DNA from: Podospora comata
Lineage: Eukaryota; Ascomycota; Sordariomycetes; Sordariales; Podosporaceae
DNA: 64,000 bases
Assembly (NCBI GenBank): GCA_017354895.1
Contig: CP071496.1
Location: 3,596,001-3,660,000, forward strand
Reading direction: 5' to 3'
Positions 21,224 to 31,581 of the stretch are shown piece after piece (the stretch's first letter is position 1; every line of letters begins with the position of its first letter). The notes under the pieces are model-generated. The model was not told the origin of the DNA and made no database searches. It worked only from the letters and a program-made list of their open reading frames with translations. A program made the translations under genes and the position numbers.

Positions 21224-23722
21224 ATGCGTTTCCCGTCGCTCTTGACGCTTTCCGTCCTCTTCCTTGGGGCAACGGCCTTGCCCCTGAATGACGCTGACGC
21301 TGACGCTCTCGACGCCGAGATTCATGAGCTGCTCAAGCGTGAAACGGCCGAGAAGAGCAACTGCCAGTTCAAGAGCCGACATGGACCGGGACCCAAGCCG
21401 CCACTGCCGCCACTGCCTCCGACTCCTCCGGTGACCTGCGATGACTTTTGGTTGGCGAGAATTGACCACGAAGGCGTGGCCCCGTATGCCCCAACGGCGG
21501 GCTATCAAGTCTGGCGCAATGTGAAGGAGTTTGGTGCAGTTGGTGATGGTATTGCTGATGACACGGCTGCCATCAACGAGGCCATCAGTTCCCAAGGCCG
21601 GTGCGGTCCAGGTTGCACTGGCAGCACCATCACTCCTGGCCTCATCTACTTCCCTCCCGGCACGTATAGGGTGACCGCGCCCATCATCGACTTCTACTAC
21701 ACCCAGCTGATCGGAAATCCGGGATGCCCTCCCGTCATCAAGGCTGACTTCAACTTTGTTGGTCGCTGGGTTCTTGATACCAACCCATACCAGGATGGCG
21801 GTGTCCTCGCATGGGGCGCCACCAACGTGTTCTGGCGCCAGGTCGCTCACTTTGTTTTCGACTTGACAGATGTTGCCTTCGACACCGAGATTGCCGCCAT
21901 TCACTGGCCCAGTTCGCAGGCCACCTCTCTTTCCAACGTCGAGTTCCGCCTTTCCGAGGCGCCAGGTACTCGTCACCAAGGTCTTTTTATCGAGGAGGGT
22001 TCTGGCGGCTATATTGGCGATCTTGTCTTCTACGGTGGTAACCAGGCCATGATTGTTGGTAACCAGCAATTTACTTTCAAGAACATCGCCATCTACAACG
22101 CTCGGACTGCTATCGAGCACTTTTGGTCTTGGGGCTGGACTTATGTTGGAATCAGTATCACCAACTGTTCGACAGGATGGGATTTGACTTCAAACAACGG
22201 TACCTTTGTCAATGTGGGCACCATCACCATCATTGACAGCAGCATCACCGACACGCCCATCGGCATCGCCTATGCCTGGCCCAACCCCAACCAGCCCAAC
22301 GTTGGAAACACGTTGATTGTTGAGAACCTTGACTTGGAGAATGTTCCTGTGGCCGTCAGAGGCCCCTTTGGCACCGTTCTTCCTGGAACCACTTCCACCA
22401 CCACCAGCCTTACCATTCCCGCTTGGGGCCGCGGAAACAGCTACGACGAGAACAGCGGTCCCGTTTTCTTCCAGGGCACCTTCACTCCACCAACTCGTCC
22501 TTCTGCGCTGACAGCCCCCGGAGGAAGATACTTCACCGCGTCCAAGCCGTACTACGAGGATCAGCCTCTGTCTGCCTTCCTCACTGCTCGCGAATTTGGC
22601 GCCAAGGGTGATGGTTCCACCGACGACACCCGGGCTCTCAACCGTCTGTTTGAGGCAGCCGCGAAGAAAAGAAAGATTGCGTACATCAACGCCGGTATGT
22701 ACCGCGTGACCCGCACAGTGTTCATCCCACCTGGATCTCGCATCTTTGGTGACTCTTCTTTCCCTGTCATCCTGTCATCCGGCCGCTACTTTGAGAATCC
22801 AATACGTCCCCAGCCAGTGGTCCAAGTCGGCAACCGCCGTGGACCGGGATCTGAAGGCCGCATCCAGTGGTCCAACACCATCGTTTCCACTCGCGGCAAG
22901 CAGCCCGGCGCCATCCTGATCGAGTACAACCTCGCCACCACCCGCGCGGGTCAATACTCGGGCATGTGGGACGTCCACACCCGCATCGGTGGCTTCGCAG
23001 GCTCCGACCTCCAGCTTACCCAGTGCCCCAAGACGCCCGAGACCCCCATCACCAGCGCCAACCTCGACGTCGACTGCGTGGCCGCCTTCATGTCCATGCA
23101 CATCACCCGCAACGCGGCGAACCTCTACCAGGAGAACAACTGGATCTGGGTCGCCGACCACGACATTGAAGAGCCGGCCAACAACCAGCAGATCACCGTC
23201 TACGCCGGCCGCGGCCTCCTCGTCGAGGACACCCGCGGCCCGCTCTGGCTCGTCGCCTCGAGCGTGGAGCACCACCAGCTGTATGAATACCAGTTCTACA
23301 AAGCGTCCACCATCTTTGCCGGCCAGGTCCAGACCGAGACGGCCTACTACCAGCCCAACCCCGACGCCCGCCTCCCCTTCGTGCCTGACGCGCGCTACCA
23401 CGACCCGAAGCTGCTCACCCCCGGTGATTCCGGGTGGGGCGTCCGGGCGGTCGACACGACCGATCTGTTCATCTACGGCGCGGGCTTGTACAGCTTCTTT
23501 GACAACTACGACGTCAACTGCTCGCAGGTGGGGACCGGGACGAGGTGCCAGCAGAGGATCTTGAGCCTGGAGCGGTCGAGGGCCACAATTTACAATCTCA
23601 ACACTGTGGGGACGGAGAACATGGTGACGATTGATGGGTTGGATCAAGCCAGCTATTTGGATAACTTGAATGGGTTCATCAGCAGTGTTGCTTTGGTGGA
23701 GACGAGGGATTTGGTAGTTTAG
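21224..23722 (+). CDS. GH55 exo-beta-1,3-glucanase, secreted
   Basis: Single-exon 832-aa enzyme of glycoside hydrolase family 55, which releases glucose or gentiobiose from the non-reducing end of beta-1,3-glucan (laminarin, fungal wall). Signal peptide MRFPSLLTLSVLFLGATALP, then a propeptide ending near LLKRE, a Kex2-like basic site. GH55 has two tandem right-handed beta-helix domains; both opening motifs are here: KEFGAVGDGIADDTAAINEA (about 101-120) and REFGAKGDGSTDDTRALNRL (about 455-475). Conserved blocks LIYFPPGTYRV, QHGLF-type HQGLFIEEGSGG, WIWVADHDIE, GRGLLVEDTRGPLWLVASSVEHH follow; the Glu in SSVEHH is a good candidate for the catalytic acid. A Pro-rich segment (PPLPPLPPTPP, about 59-69) precedes the first domain. 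Length is normal for the family. Confidence 0.95.
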   Translation: MRFPSLLTLSVLFLGATALPLNDADADALDAEIHELLKRETAEKSNCQFKSRHGPGPKPPLPPLPPTPPVTCDDFWLARIDHEGVAPYAPTAGYQVWRNVKEFGAVGDGIADDTAAINEAISSQGRCGPGCTGSTITPGLIYFPPGTYRVTAPIIDFYYTQLIGNPGCPPVIKADFNFVGRWVLDTNPYQDGGVLAWGATNVFWRQVAHFVFDLTDVAFDTEIAAIHWPSSQATSLSNVEFRLSEAPGTRHQGLFIEEGSGGYIGDLVFYGGNQAMIVGNQQFTFKNIAIYNARTAIEHFWSWGWTYVGISITNCSTGWDLTSNNGTFVNVGTITIIDSSITDTPIGIAYAWPNPNQPNVGNTLIVENLDLENVPVAVRGPFGTVLPGTTSTTTSLTIPAWGRGNSYDENSGPVFFQGTFTPPTRPSALTAPGGRYFTASKPYYEDQPLSAFLTAREFGAKGDGSTDDTRALNRLFEAAAKKRKIAYINAGMYRVTRTVFIPPGSRIFGDSSFPVILSSGRYFENPIRPQPVVQVGNRRGPGSEGRIQWSNTIVSTRGKQPGAILIEYNLATTRAGQYSGMWDVHTRIGGFAGSDLQLTQCPKTPETPITSANLDVDCVAAFMSMHITRNAANLYQENNWIWVADHDIEEPANNQQITVYAGRGLLVEDTRGPLWLVASSVEHHQLYEYQFYKASTIFAGQVQTETAYYQPNPDARLPFVPDARYHDPKLLTPGDSGWGVRAVDTTDLFIYGAGLYSFFDNYDVNCSQVGTGTRCQQRILSLERSRATIYNLNTVGTENMVTIDGLDQASYLDNLNGFISSVALVETRDLVV

Positions 23723-24142
23723 GAGTGAGAGAGGAGTTTTTTTTGATGAAGAAATGACCATGGCCTTTTCTTTTTTTGACTTTTTTGACTTTTTTGATCT
23801 ATGTGTCTGTGATGGATTGTGGAAAGATTCGGTTTTGGTTTGGGATATTTACTTTTTGTGTATAATGAGTACAGGCTTGGTGAACAGGCAAACCGAGCGC
23901 TGTGGAAATTGAAAAGTCATCGTCTTCCAGAAGTTGTTTGCCAAGTATTACTACTAGGTGCTGGTGTATTGTTCTTGCCATAACTGGCTGTCATGTCCCA
24001 GCTCGACTACTTGGGTTCAGGTGATGGTATGCAATATCCATATCCGTACTCCAGTGGCAATTATACCGGTCTCATCGATATCATACATCAGCTGATATGG
24101 TCTCCTTTACCCAATACATCATACAACGTAGCTCTTTCCCCC
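23723..24142. other. 3' flank of GH55, T-rich direct repeats
   Basis: Convergent intergenic space. Just after the GH55 stop is a T-rich stretch with three near-identical TTTTTTGAC-type units at about 23,768-23,800, probably part of the 3' UTR or processing region. No gene seen. Confidence 0.5.
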
Positions 24143-25518
24143 TCAACTCTCTCCCGTAGAACTGCTCTCATTCCGCTTACTCACATTCATCACATCCTTC
24201 AGCCCGCCCAAAATGACGCGGTGTATTGCTTGAGTCCTAGTGTTGAGGTCCTGCTGCATTTCCTGCAGCTGTTCATAGGCCTCGATCAGCTTTTCAGGCG
24301 TCATGTTGCGGTATCTGTTCTCCCACAGCTGAACCAGGTTTGTCGTGATCGCCACCGAAGTAGCGAGTGAGGACAGAGCAGGCGATAATGCCGGTGGTTG
24401 GCCTTGTGACGGCGGCGCTTGCGTGGTGGGGTTGTTCCTTTCTAGAATAGTCGCGAAGCGAGGGTGAAGAACAGGTGTTTCGGTACCCTGCACGGCAGCG
24501 GTAAAGCTGGGGTGAAGCGGTGGGTTTGCTGCTGTGGCTGTCGATGCTGGAGGTGGTGGTGATATTAGATGGGCACTGCCTGCTAGCCCTGTTAAAAAGC
24601 CAACGTTCGAGATTGTGGGTCACAAACGGATAACATACTGTTAGTAACTCCGGTACGTAGCGTACACGATGACCCAAGCTTCCCATACCAACAATTGGCA
24701 CAAGACCCGCCAGTGTATTTCCCGAACTCGGCATCGATGATGACGACACATTCGTTGTAGGGCCCCTTCATCTCGGCGCACCGCTCGCAGGCCTGCTTGC
24801 GAGGCAGGACATCGCCACAAGCCTGCATCATGAAAGAGGGCATGTTTTTGGGTTTTTTTGTTGTTCCAACGCAAGTTTACAGCCGGGATTCTTTTCACGG
24901 GTTGTCGGCATAGCCAGCGGAAGAACGGAAATGTTCTCATCTGTATGGGTCTGTGCTGGGGAAATGTCTTTTCTAACAGGTCGAAACATGCTGGCAGGTG
25001 TTAGCAACACTACTGGACCCAGTAGTCATGGCGGGAGATACAATTTACTCACGGAACTGTGTGGGTTGTTCGATGAAAGGTGCCGCAAAGCTTTGGCGCG
25101 CATGCATGGAGCCATTGGTGTAGGCGTTAGGGGTTGAGGAAGACGAGACATTGTGAGCCGAAGTTAAAAGCCTCTTGGATCTTGATGGGAAGTCTCCATC
25201 CTGATCATATTCGGCTTTTCGTTTGGGGTTGTCAGGGAGCCTGCCCAGCACATGTGAGATGGTGCCGTTGGCTGAATCTGACAAGTCTTCGATTTTGAGA
25301 AGGTCATTGTCAATGCTATCATCGGAGGACTCGGACTCGGAGTCAGAAACACCGTCTGATTCTGATTCTGATTCTGATTCTGATTCTGGATAAGACGGTG
25401 CTACTGGTGGAGGCATTTCTTTGGATCGATGGTTGGGTGTGATGTCCAAAGTGGTACGGCGCTTTAGGTCAACTGGGATTCTGAGAAGAGCGTGATGGAA
25501 TTTCGGTTCAGCAGCCAC
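24143..25518 (-). pseudogene. DUF3716-type Cys-motif protein, apparent frameshift
   Basis: Exons 24143..24588, 24639..24955 and 25053..25518. Exon 1 encodes an acidic Ser/Glu/Asp tract (four-fold GATTCT repeat, residues about 45-65) and a KRKAEYDQ basic patch. Exon 2 carries the DUF3716 signature CERCAEMKGPYNECVV followed by GGSCANCWYG and SSCTL, a likely zinc-binding knuckle. Exon 3 has a helical segment (VQLWENRYRNMTPEKLIEAYEQLQEMQQDL) near the C-terminus. In exon 2 the frame through PTTREKNPGCKLALEQQ and the frame through PSFMMQACGD do not join; the change falls in an A7-CCC-A5 run near 24,850-24,865 and no intron can bridge it. So it is either a one-base assembly error or a recently broken gene. 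Probably a nuclear, lineage-specific protein; function unknown. Confidence 0.65.
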
Positions 25519-26654
25519 GTGCGCCGCGTCTGGAGAAGTACAAGCACTTGGGAGTAAAGTACTGGATCAACTGGTATTCATAAGATAGCTACCATGAAGC
25601 GATGCAGCGTTACACCTTGTGGTTTCTGCGTCAAAAAAAATCGCCTGAAATCTGGATGTTCATTTCATGAGAATGAGTTCGCGTTGAGAATCTGGCGGGG
25701 CAGCGACCACGGTCACCCACACACGTGATAGGCCAATGGCAGACCTCCAGGGTTAGGGCTATGTAGGTAGTCAGCCACGAGACAGGGCAGCTCAGGATTC
25801 CAAGGCATGTTGGTATCCACCTGTTTCTTGTATGGCCGGTTCCTGCTAGTTGTTGTTGGAATGTTTGTTATGATGTTCGGCCGTTCTGGTTGGCCAAGAT
25901 CAATACGTGTTTTACCCCTGAGAAGCCCATGAACAGCTCCAATCCACTTAACCACCATCAACAACCTGCCTACTACTGAAGGAGGTTGATTGACAGCACA
26001 AAAGAGGTCTTGTGAGTATTAGAATAAGAAGTTGAAGAGTCCAAGAAGATCAATGCATCCTTCCTTGCTAATCTCTTCGTGAATCACCGCACGAAAAGTA
26101 CTCGACAAGGAATTTACCTCGAGGTAGCTGCTTGCCCCTGCCTCTACTTCTTTTCAAAGTGTAATACAGCTTAGGGTAGCCTTGTACAATGTTCCAAGAC
26201 CCCGGCATTTGGGTCCCGCGTAATCCATTCGTGCGGCTCACCGGACATAGTCCCTCAAAGGGGTCCTGTCTAGATTTAATCCGGCCATATGCTCAAATGG
26301 CGTTTCTCTCAGAGATCAGCCCTGCCATTTCACCCCTCGTTTGACGATCAACCGACGAGCAGTCACCGGAATAGAGTGGGGCAGATTGCAGGTAGATTAA
26401 AATACAAGGTCTTTGCGGTCTTGGTATTCTCCATTTACCCGCACAGAGCAAACAGCAGCATCCGGCATTTCATCGAAGCAATAATAAGCTTTCCATATGC
26501 CCGTGCCACAGCGGTCTTGCAGTCCTTGCCTGGATCGAGGCCGTCACTATCATCTGCATGACTACCTTAGGTATATAGACACTCGGTCTTCCGCCCTTTG
26601 AATCTTGCCCCGGGGTTCGTCCCTTCACCGTCAACCAAACACAACATATTCAAG
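25519..26654. other. Intergenic, divergent promoters, no gene seen
   Basis: 1.1 kb between divergently transcribed genes. Several CTACCT/AGGTAG motifs and a CCGGCATTTGGGTCCCGCG stretch were noted but have no assigned meaning. GTATATAGACAC at 26,570-26,581 is a good TATA-like element about 80 nt upstream of the secreted-protein start. Confidence 0.45.
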
Positions 26655-27298
26655 ATGCGGTTCTCACTCGTCCTTCTCGCCCCGATCCTCGGCGCCGTCG
26701 CTGCCCCCACCACCGACCTCGACAAGCGAGAGAACCTCTGCCACTTGCGCACCCCTCCTCAGCTTTGCACCCCTAACCCAAACACCACCGTCGAAGAGAC
26801 CGCCATCAGGGCCTACAAGTTCTACCGTGCCTTTGTCACTGACGGAGACCCGAGAACCATGTTTTCACTGATCGACAACGTGTACAAGGTAACTTATGTC
26901 TCTCCCGCCATTTAGCGAGAACGTGCACTGATGGCTTGCCGCGAACTTCAGCAAAACACCCCTGGATATCAGTCTGGACCCAACGTGATCTGGCCCCTGT
27001 TCTGCAGCGGCCGTCGTATTGGCACTGAGCAGGCCACGGCCTGGTGTTTCGATGCCAGCACCAACATGAGTTACGCGAGATACAGCGTTACGGACCGGTG
27101 GAGGTGGGTTGATGGGTGTGTGCATGAGCATGTGAGTTTGGCCCTTTCTTGACATGTATCCCACTCCCAACATAGAAAAAATGCCGGTGCTCTAACAACT
27201 TGGGAAAACAGTGGGACCAAGGCGAGCGTATCCCGGCGCAGGAGAAATGCTACCAGCTTCCAGCGGGCATTGTTGGCAAGCCGTTGGCGGAAATTTGA
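26655..27298 (+). CDS. Small secreted SnoaL/NTF2-like protein (166 aa)
   Basis: Three exons, join(26655..26888,26952..27131,27212..27298). Signal peptide MRFSLVLLAPILGAVAAP followed by TTDLDKR, a Kex2-like site, so a short propeptide is likely. The mature part has a helix (AIRAYKFYRAFVTDGDPRTMF) and the signature IDNVYKQNTPGYQSGPNVIWPLFC, which resembles the 'Q.NPGY..G...I' stretch of SnoaL-like/NTF2-fold proteins. Then come ATAWCFDASTNMSYARYSVTDRWRW and a Cys/His-rich end. Six Cys are present in the mature part, suggesting disulfides. SnoaL-like folds bind small hydrophobic molecules or act as cyclases/isomerases; a secreted version could be an effector or an extracellular enzyme. Both introns have CAG acceptors. 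Fold assignment is by motif only. Confidence 0.78.
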
Positions 27299-27802
27299 GG
27301 CGGTGGTTTGACAGCAAGACTATGCACTCACCTGGTTACATGTGGATAGAATCGGGTACATACGTATGAATTGTGATGAATATTCCTTGAAAGAAAGAAC
27401 CTGGAATACACAGCCAGAGATAATCCCGCTTCTGTTCTCGCCCGAGTCAGGGTACGAAGCTGTGACTCGAAAGCAGACTGGGCGAGTGTCCGAGTCCCAG
27501 TGGTCATGATTTGATGTTTTGTCGCGCTACTTGCCTGACGTCTGTCAAGTAGTGGATCACGACGAAGAAGGCAAATAAAACCCGAAAAATCCATGACGGT
27601 ATGGTTGCATGCGAACTGTATGCCGATGTTGGCGAATCGTTCAGCTCGGCGATCATCGGATTCCGAGGCTGTGGAGAACATCACACCCTGGGCATGCTTA
27701 CATATCAAGCGCTATCGGGCACCGTTTTGACTTCAACATTCTACAAGGTAGGTACGGTGCCCTGTCTCTTTTCAACCACCACAAGACGACAAACTCTTCA
27801 AA
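27299..27802. other. Intergenic upstream of N-acetyltransferase
   Basis: About 500 nt between tandem plus-strand genes; no coding exon supported. The ATG at 27803 is preceded by AAA, a good fungal start context. Confidence 0.45.
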
Positions 27803-28772
27803 ATGGCCACCTACACTCGCGACCAAATCTCTCACTATCTCCAGCACATCGGGTACACGCAAGATGTGAATCAACATTTTGCCGAGGACCCCCTGGGCTT
27901 ACTCACCAGAATACAAATTCTACATATGGCCCGCGTTCCATTTGAAAGCCTCTCGTTGCACTACTCAAAATATCGAACTCTTTCATTGAATCCAGAGGAT
28001 TTATTCGTCAAGATTGTGAACCGGGGACGGGGCGGTTACTGTATGGAAGTCAATGCTTTTTTTGCCGCCGTCCTGCGAAGTCTGGGATTCACGCTTTTCA
28101 GCACTGGTGGAAGGGTTAGAGGAGATGCAGGATATAAAGGATGGTAAGGGAGCTCGTTATGACTAGTAGTTTTACTTTGAGCTAACCCGAATTCTATCTA
28201 GGGATCACATGGTCAACATCGTCACGATTGACAACCAGCGATATCTTGTCGATGTTGGCTTTGGCACAAACGGCGCTACACGACCAGTTCCTCTTCAACA
28301 TGAACACCGATTTTTGACTGTTTTCCCAACGGAAGGAATGCTCGAGTATCGTGGCATCGATGCCAACACAGATCCAAACCAGAAAGTCTGGGTGTACTGT
28401 GTCCGGCAAAAGGAAGACGACCCGTGGGGCGAGATGTACTGCTTCGGCGAACTCGAGTTTATTCCAGGCGACTTTGAGGTCATGAATATGCGTACATCTT
28501 CAGCTCCGCAAAGCTTCTTTGTGCAGAGTGTCATGTGCATGAAAACCCGTTTAGACGAGGGGAAACAAGACCCCGTTGGCAAAGTGATTCTGCACAGAGA
28601 TTACATCAAGCAGCAGAATGGGAATGAGGCCCCAATTACGACAAGATTGCTGAGCGAGGCGGACAGAGTTGAGGCGTTGAAGAGATACTTTGACATTTCT
28701 CTCACTTTAGAGGAGCAGCAAGGCATTAAGGGGCTGGCGAGTGAGCTCAAGGACAGGTCCAAGCATGCATGA
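27803..28772 (+). CDS. Arylamine N-acetyltransferase
   Basis: Two exons, join(27803..28143,28202..28772), 303 aa. Transfers the acetyl (or malonyl) group of an acyl-CoA to arylamines, hydrazines and related xenobiotics through a Cys-His-Asp triad. The triad is visible: Cys80 in RGRGGYCMEVN, His116 in WDHMVNI, Asp131 in LVDVGFG. The N-terminal helical bundle (YLQHIGY..., HMARVPFESLSLHY) and the Pro-rich loop region match fungal NATs such as those of Podospora and the Fusarium FDB enzymes that detoxify plant benzoxazinone products. The intron splits Trp114 (TG|G) and has a GCTAAC branch and TAG acceptor. Cytosolic, no signal. Substrate not deducible. Confidence 0.95.
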
Positions 28773-29152
28773 TAGAAATGCAGAGAGATACCGGAGAAAG
28801 CAAAAGCTCGAGATGACGTTGGAACGAGTAGTCGGAGATTCAATTGATACCGGAAGATGAGCCCCCACAGCCTGCACCACAAGCTGCAGTCCCCCCTCCC
28901 CCCCACCCCCCTCAAGACCACGCTATTGATTCACATAGTGTCTGGGCTCGTTCAACTCCGGGTCAATGCTACCCCGAGCCGTCCCGCCGATGACTTTTTG
29001 TTACAATGGTTGCCAGTTTTCCCTCATGAACTGTATAGCTTTCTCTTCCTTGACTGGAGGCATGTCACAGGATTGATCCGCTTGGATGTACAATGCTACG
29101 ATTTCTTCATGGTATCAATTCGATGAAGACAGGCACCCCTTCTTTTCCCCAT
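28773..29152. other. Convergent intergenic
   Basis: 3' flanks of the N-acetyltransferase (+) and the PQQ-type dehydrogenase (-). Contains a C-rich run near 28,888-28,910. Nothing else seen. Confidence 0.45.
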
Positions 29153-30735
29153 TTACACAGCCATCAACCAAGCCCCCAGCCCAACAAGCGCGGTCCAACC
29201 CAGCACCCTTGTCTCCCACCCAAACACCGTGGACGCAGCTGAGTCTCCATTACCATTATTGTTGCCGCTCCCATCCCCGTTTTGTCCGCCTTCTGGCAAG
29301 ACAAACTTTCCTTCTGAGTTCTCGCCTGTCCTCTGCAGAACGTAAATCTCGCCCGTAGAGTCGCTCGAAAACCAAATTCTCCCCTTGGAGTCAATGGCCA
29401 GCCCCACCGGCCTGAAGCACTTGTCTGGGCATTGCGTGTTGTCCACATTCGTGATGATATCCCTCAGGGCCCCCCTGCTATCAGCCGATGCCACTGGTTC
29501 TCCTGTCGCGGCATTGAAGGTGATGCTTGCCACCTTGTACCCCACGGGCGAGGACCGGTCAACTGTTATTTGTTACGGTCAGCATACAGGCACAAGGAGG
29601 ATATTATGAAGGAAAGACCTACAGCTCCCCCTAAACGTGATATACCCCGTCTCGCCCCCAGTAGAGAACTTGAGATCAATCGGCGCATAATGCGCCGGAA
29701 ACGTCAACCTCGGCGCGACATAATCACTCTCGCACGTCTCATCCGTCAACGAGCTGTTCTCCTCCACGGCAAACTGCTTCCCCACCCCCAGCCCATCCCC
29801 ATCCGGGATCTCACTCGGGTCCCAAACCGCGAAGCAGTGAGGGTAGCCGTAGTTGTTGTTGGCAGAAGCATTAACGTTGACAGTTTCATCAAGATAGCCA
29901 AAAAAGTTGAGCTCCTCTCCGGGGTTGTTCTCCCTGATGTCCTGCCCGTTTCTCGTCACCCCGTCCACGCTGTTTTCCACGGCGTATATCCCGCCCGTCC
30001 GGGGGTGTTCTGCCACGCCGACGCTATTCCTCAACCCCCAGCCGAGAACGTCACCGTCGGTGTTGAAGTTGTAAGGGCTTTCCGAGTCAGAGCGGTTGGT
30101 GATGTCAAAGACTCTAATCTGGGAGAGGCCGGACGAGAGGACGGCAGCGCGGTCGCGGTTGGCTTCTGCGCTGCCGCGGGAGACGATGAGCTTGCCTTGG
30201 ACTTTTTCCGAGATGAGGAGGGTGCGGGTGACCAGGTCGTTGTTGCTCATGTTGGCGACGAGGGTGCGAGGTTGCGAGGTGACGGCACCGCCGCGGGCGT
30301 TGTAGGACCAGGCAAGTACGGATTCGGCGGTGGAGGCGTAGAGGATGTCCCCTTCATTGGACAGGGCGAGGCCATGGTTGAGCTGTTCGAAGCGTCAGAA
30401 GTCTGGTTTTGCAAAGAGGAGATGTGGGATTCCAAACATACACCCTGGAGCTCAACCAACATGTGGGAGTGGTTGGCGTGGAGGCATGTTCCGCCGTTGT
30501 CTGTGAATCTGTGACGACTGATTCCCTTGCCGCTCTCCACAACAAGCAGAGCACCGGCTTCATCAAACTGGATACTTCGTGGCTTGGTCAACCCGCCGGC
30601 GACAAGCTGTGCTTGCCAGCCATTGGCAACAACTGGAGCAGGGTTGCGGGGAACGAGAATGTCGCCGCAGGTCCCCTGTGCCAGAGCACCCGCAGTGTAG
30701 AGACACGCTCCGGTCAAGACGGCTTTCTTCACCAT
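29153..30735 (-). CDS. Secreted PQQ-type sugar dehydrogenase (AA12/sorbosone dehydrogenase-like), GPI-like tail
   Basis: Three exons, complement(join(29153..29562,29623..30382,30442..30735)), 487 aa. Signal peptide MVKKAVLTGACLYTAGALA. The body is a six-bladed beta-propeller of the pyranose/sorbosone dehydrogenase group (AA12 in CAZy terms), which oxidises sugars with pyrroloquinoline quinone and passes electrons on, possibly to LPMOs. Family blocks: PRSIQFDEAGALLVVE, LNHGLALSNEGDILYAST, GWGLRNSVGVAEHP, GEELNFFGYLD, NNYGYPHCFAVWD, PAHYAPIDLKFS, GYITFRGSFDRSSPVGYKV, FRPVGLAIDSKGRIWFSSDSTGEIYVL. It lacks the N-terminal haem and C-terminal CBM1 domains found in some AA12 proteins. The end is an N/G/S-rich linker plus a hydrophobic helix (VLGWTALVGLGAWLMAV), as for a GPI anchor. 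Cofactor inferred from family. Confidence 0.88.
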
Positions 30736-31581
30736 GTCTTCTTCTGTATAGCCTCACCTGATGCTGGCCCAAGAACCAAGATGAAGGAGACAAAAGGTGG
30801 GCCCAGATGTTGTTAATATCTACGCAGAATCCAAGAACCAGGAGCGCGGTAGCGAGAGGAGAACGGAGCGTGGAAGGGAAATCAATGATGCTCTCCTCAG
30901 CCTATCCCCAATATGTGACCTGCGGGGAGCAACGCAACGCTTCCAGCCCAAAAGCAAGGCTAGTGCTCATCTTGCGTCTACTTCTCAACCCCTCCAAGCA
31001 TTTGCTTCACAAATAGAAACCAGAAGTGGATGATGCGATATGGGGTGGCACGGGAGACATGTGTGTGCCATGCAAATTCCCCGCATAAACCGCTCACAAC
31101 TTGCCCTGATCAGCCAATCAACCTACACCATGATGGTGGGATTGGTTGGAGGGGCAGGACAGAAGCAGAGGATTGCGGGGGAAACTGGACGGACGGCTAC
31201 GTCCCCCTCAACCACATGCACTCGAGACATCCCACCTGGGCCAGTCAAGTTTGACTGTCCCATGGATGCAGTGCCGAGAGCCAGAAAGAAACGGCAAGTA
31301 AGCAGCATCATGTAGGTTGGCTGTGAGGAGGGGCGGCTGGGATGTTGGAGGGGAAGCTACCATGTCTTGGCTACCTGCTTCGACAGTATGTGAGGGTGGT
31401 GTGCGTCTCGCCTCAATCAAGTCGTGGGTTCTCGCGGTTTTCTGTGTCAAATAGACCCGTAGACCCAGAGGTGCGTGCATTTGGCTTTTTGCGCATTCAC
31501 CCGGCGATAACGGACCAGGTTGTCCTCCAACATCTCAAGCTGAGGTCTATCGTGATACCACAGACTGCCCGGCAGTTCAAG
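30736..31581. other. Intergenic between divergent genes
   Basis: About 850 nt, the shared upstream region of the PQQ-type dehydrogenase (-) and the surface protein (+). Short frames here lack support. No motif recognised. Confidence 0.45.

Noticed and set aside
21203-22120. 305-codon antisense frame over the GH55 start
   Set aside because: Same reason: mirrored codon bias of the true gene, no start context, no domain.
22775-23761. 328-codon frame antisense to the GH55 gene
   Set aside because: It is an antisense frame of a high-GC coding sequence, with Val/Gly/Asp-rich composition typical of such shadows and no family resemblance.
23768-23800. TTTTTTGAC repeats as a possible array or mobile-element end
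   Set aside because: Only three short T-rich units with no inverted repeats or target duplication; best seen as a 3' UTR low-complexity stretch.
29432-30514. 360-codon plus-strand frame across the PQQ-type dehydrogenase
   Set aside because: Antisense to well-supported exons; composition is an R/V/G-rich shadow and it crosses both introns of the real gene.
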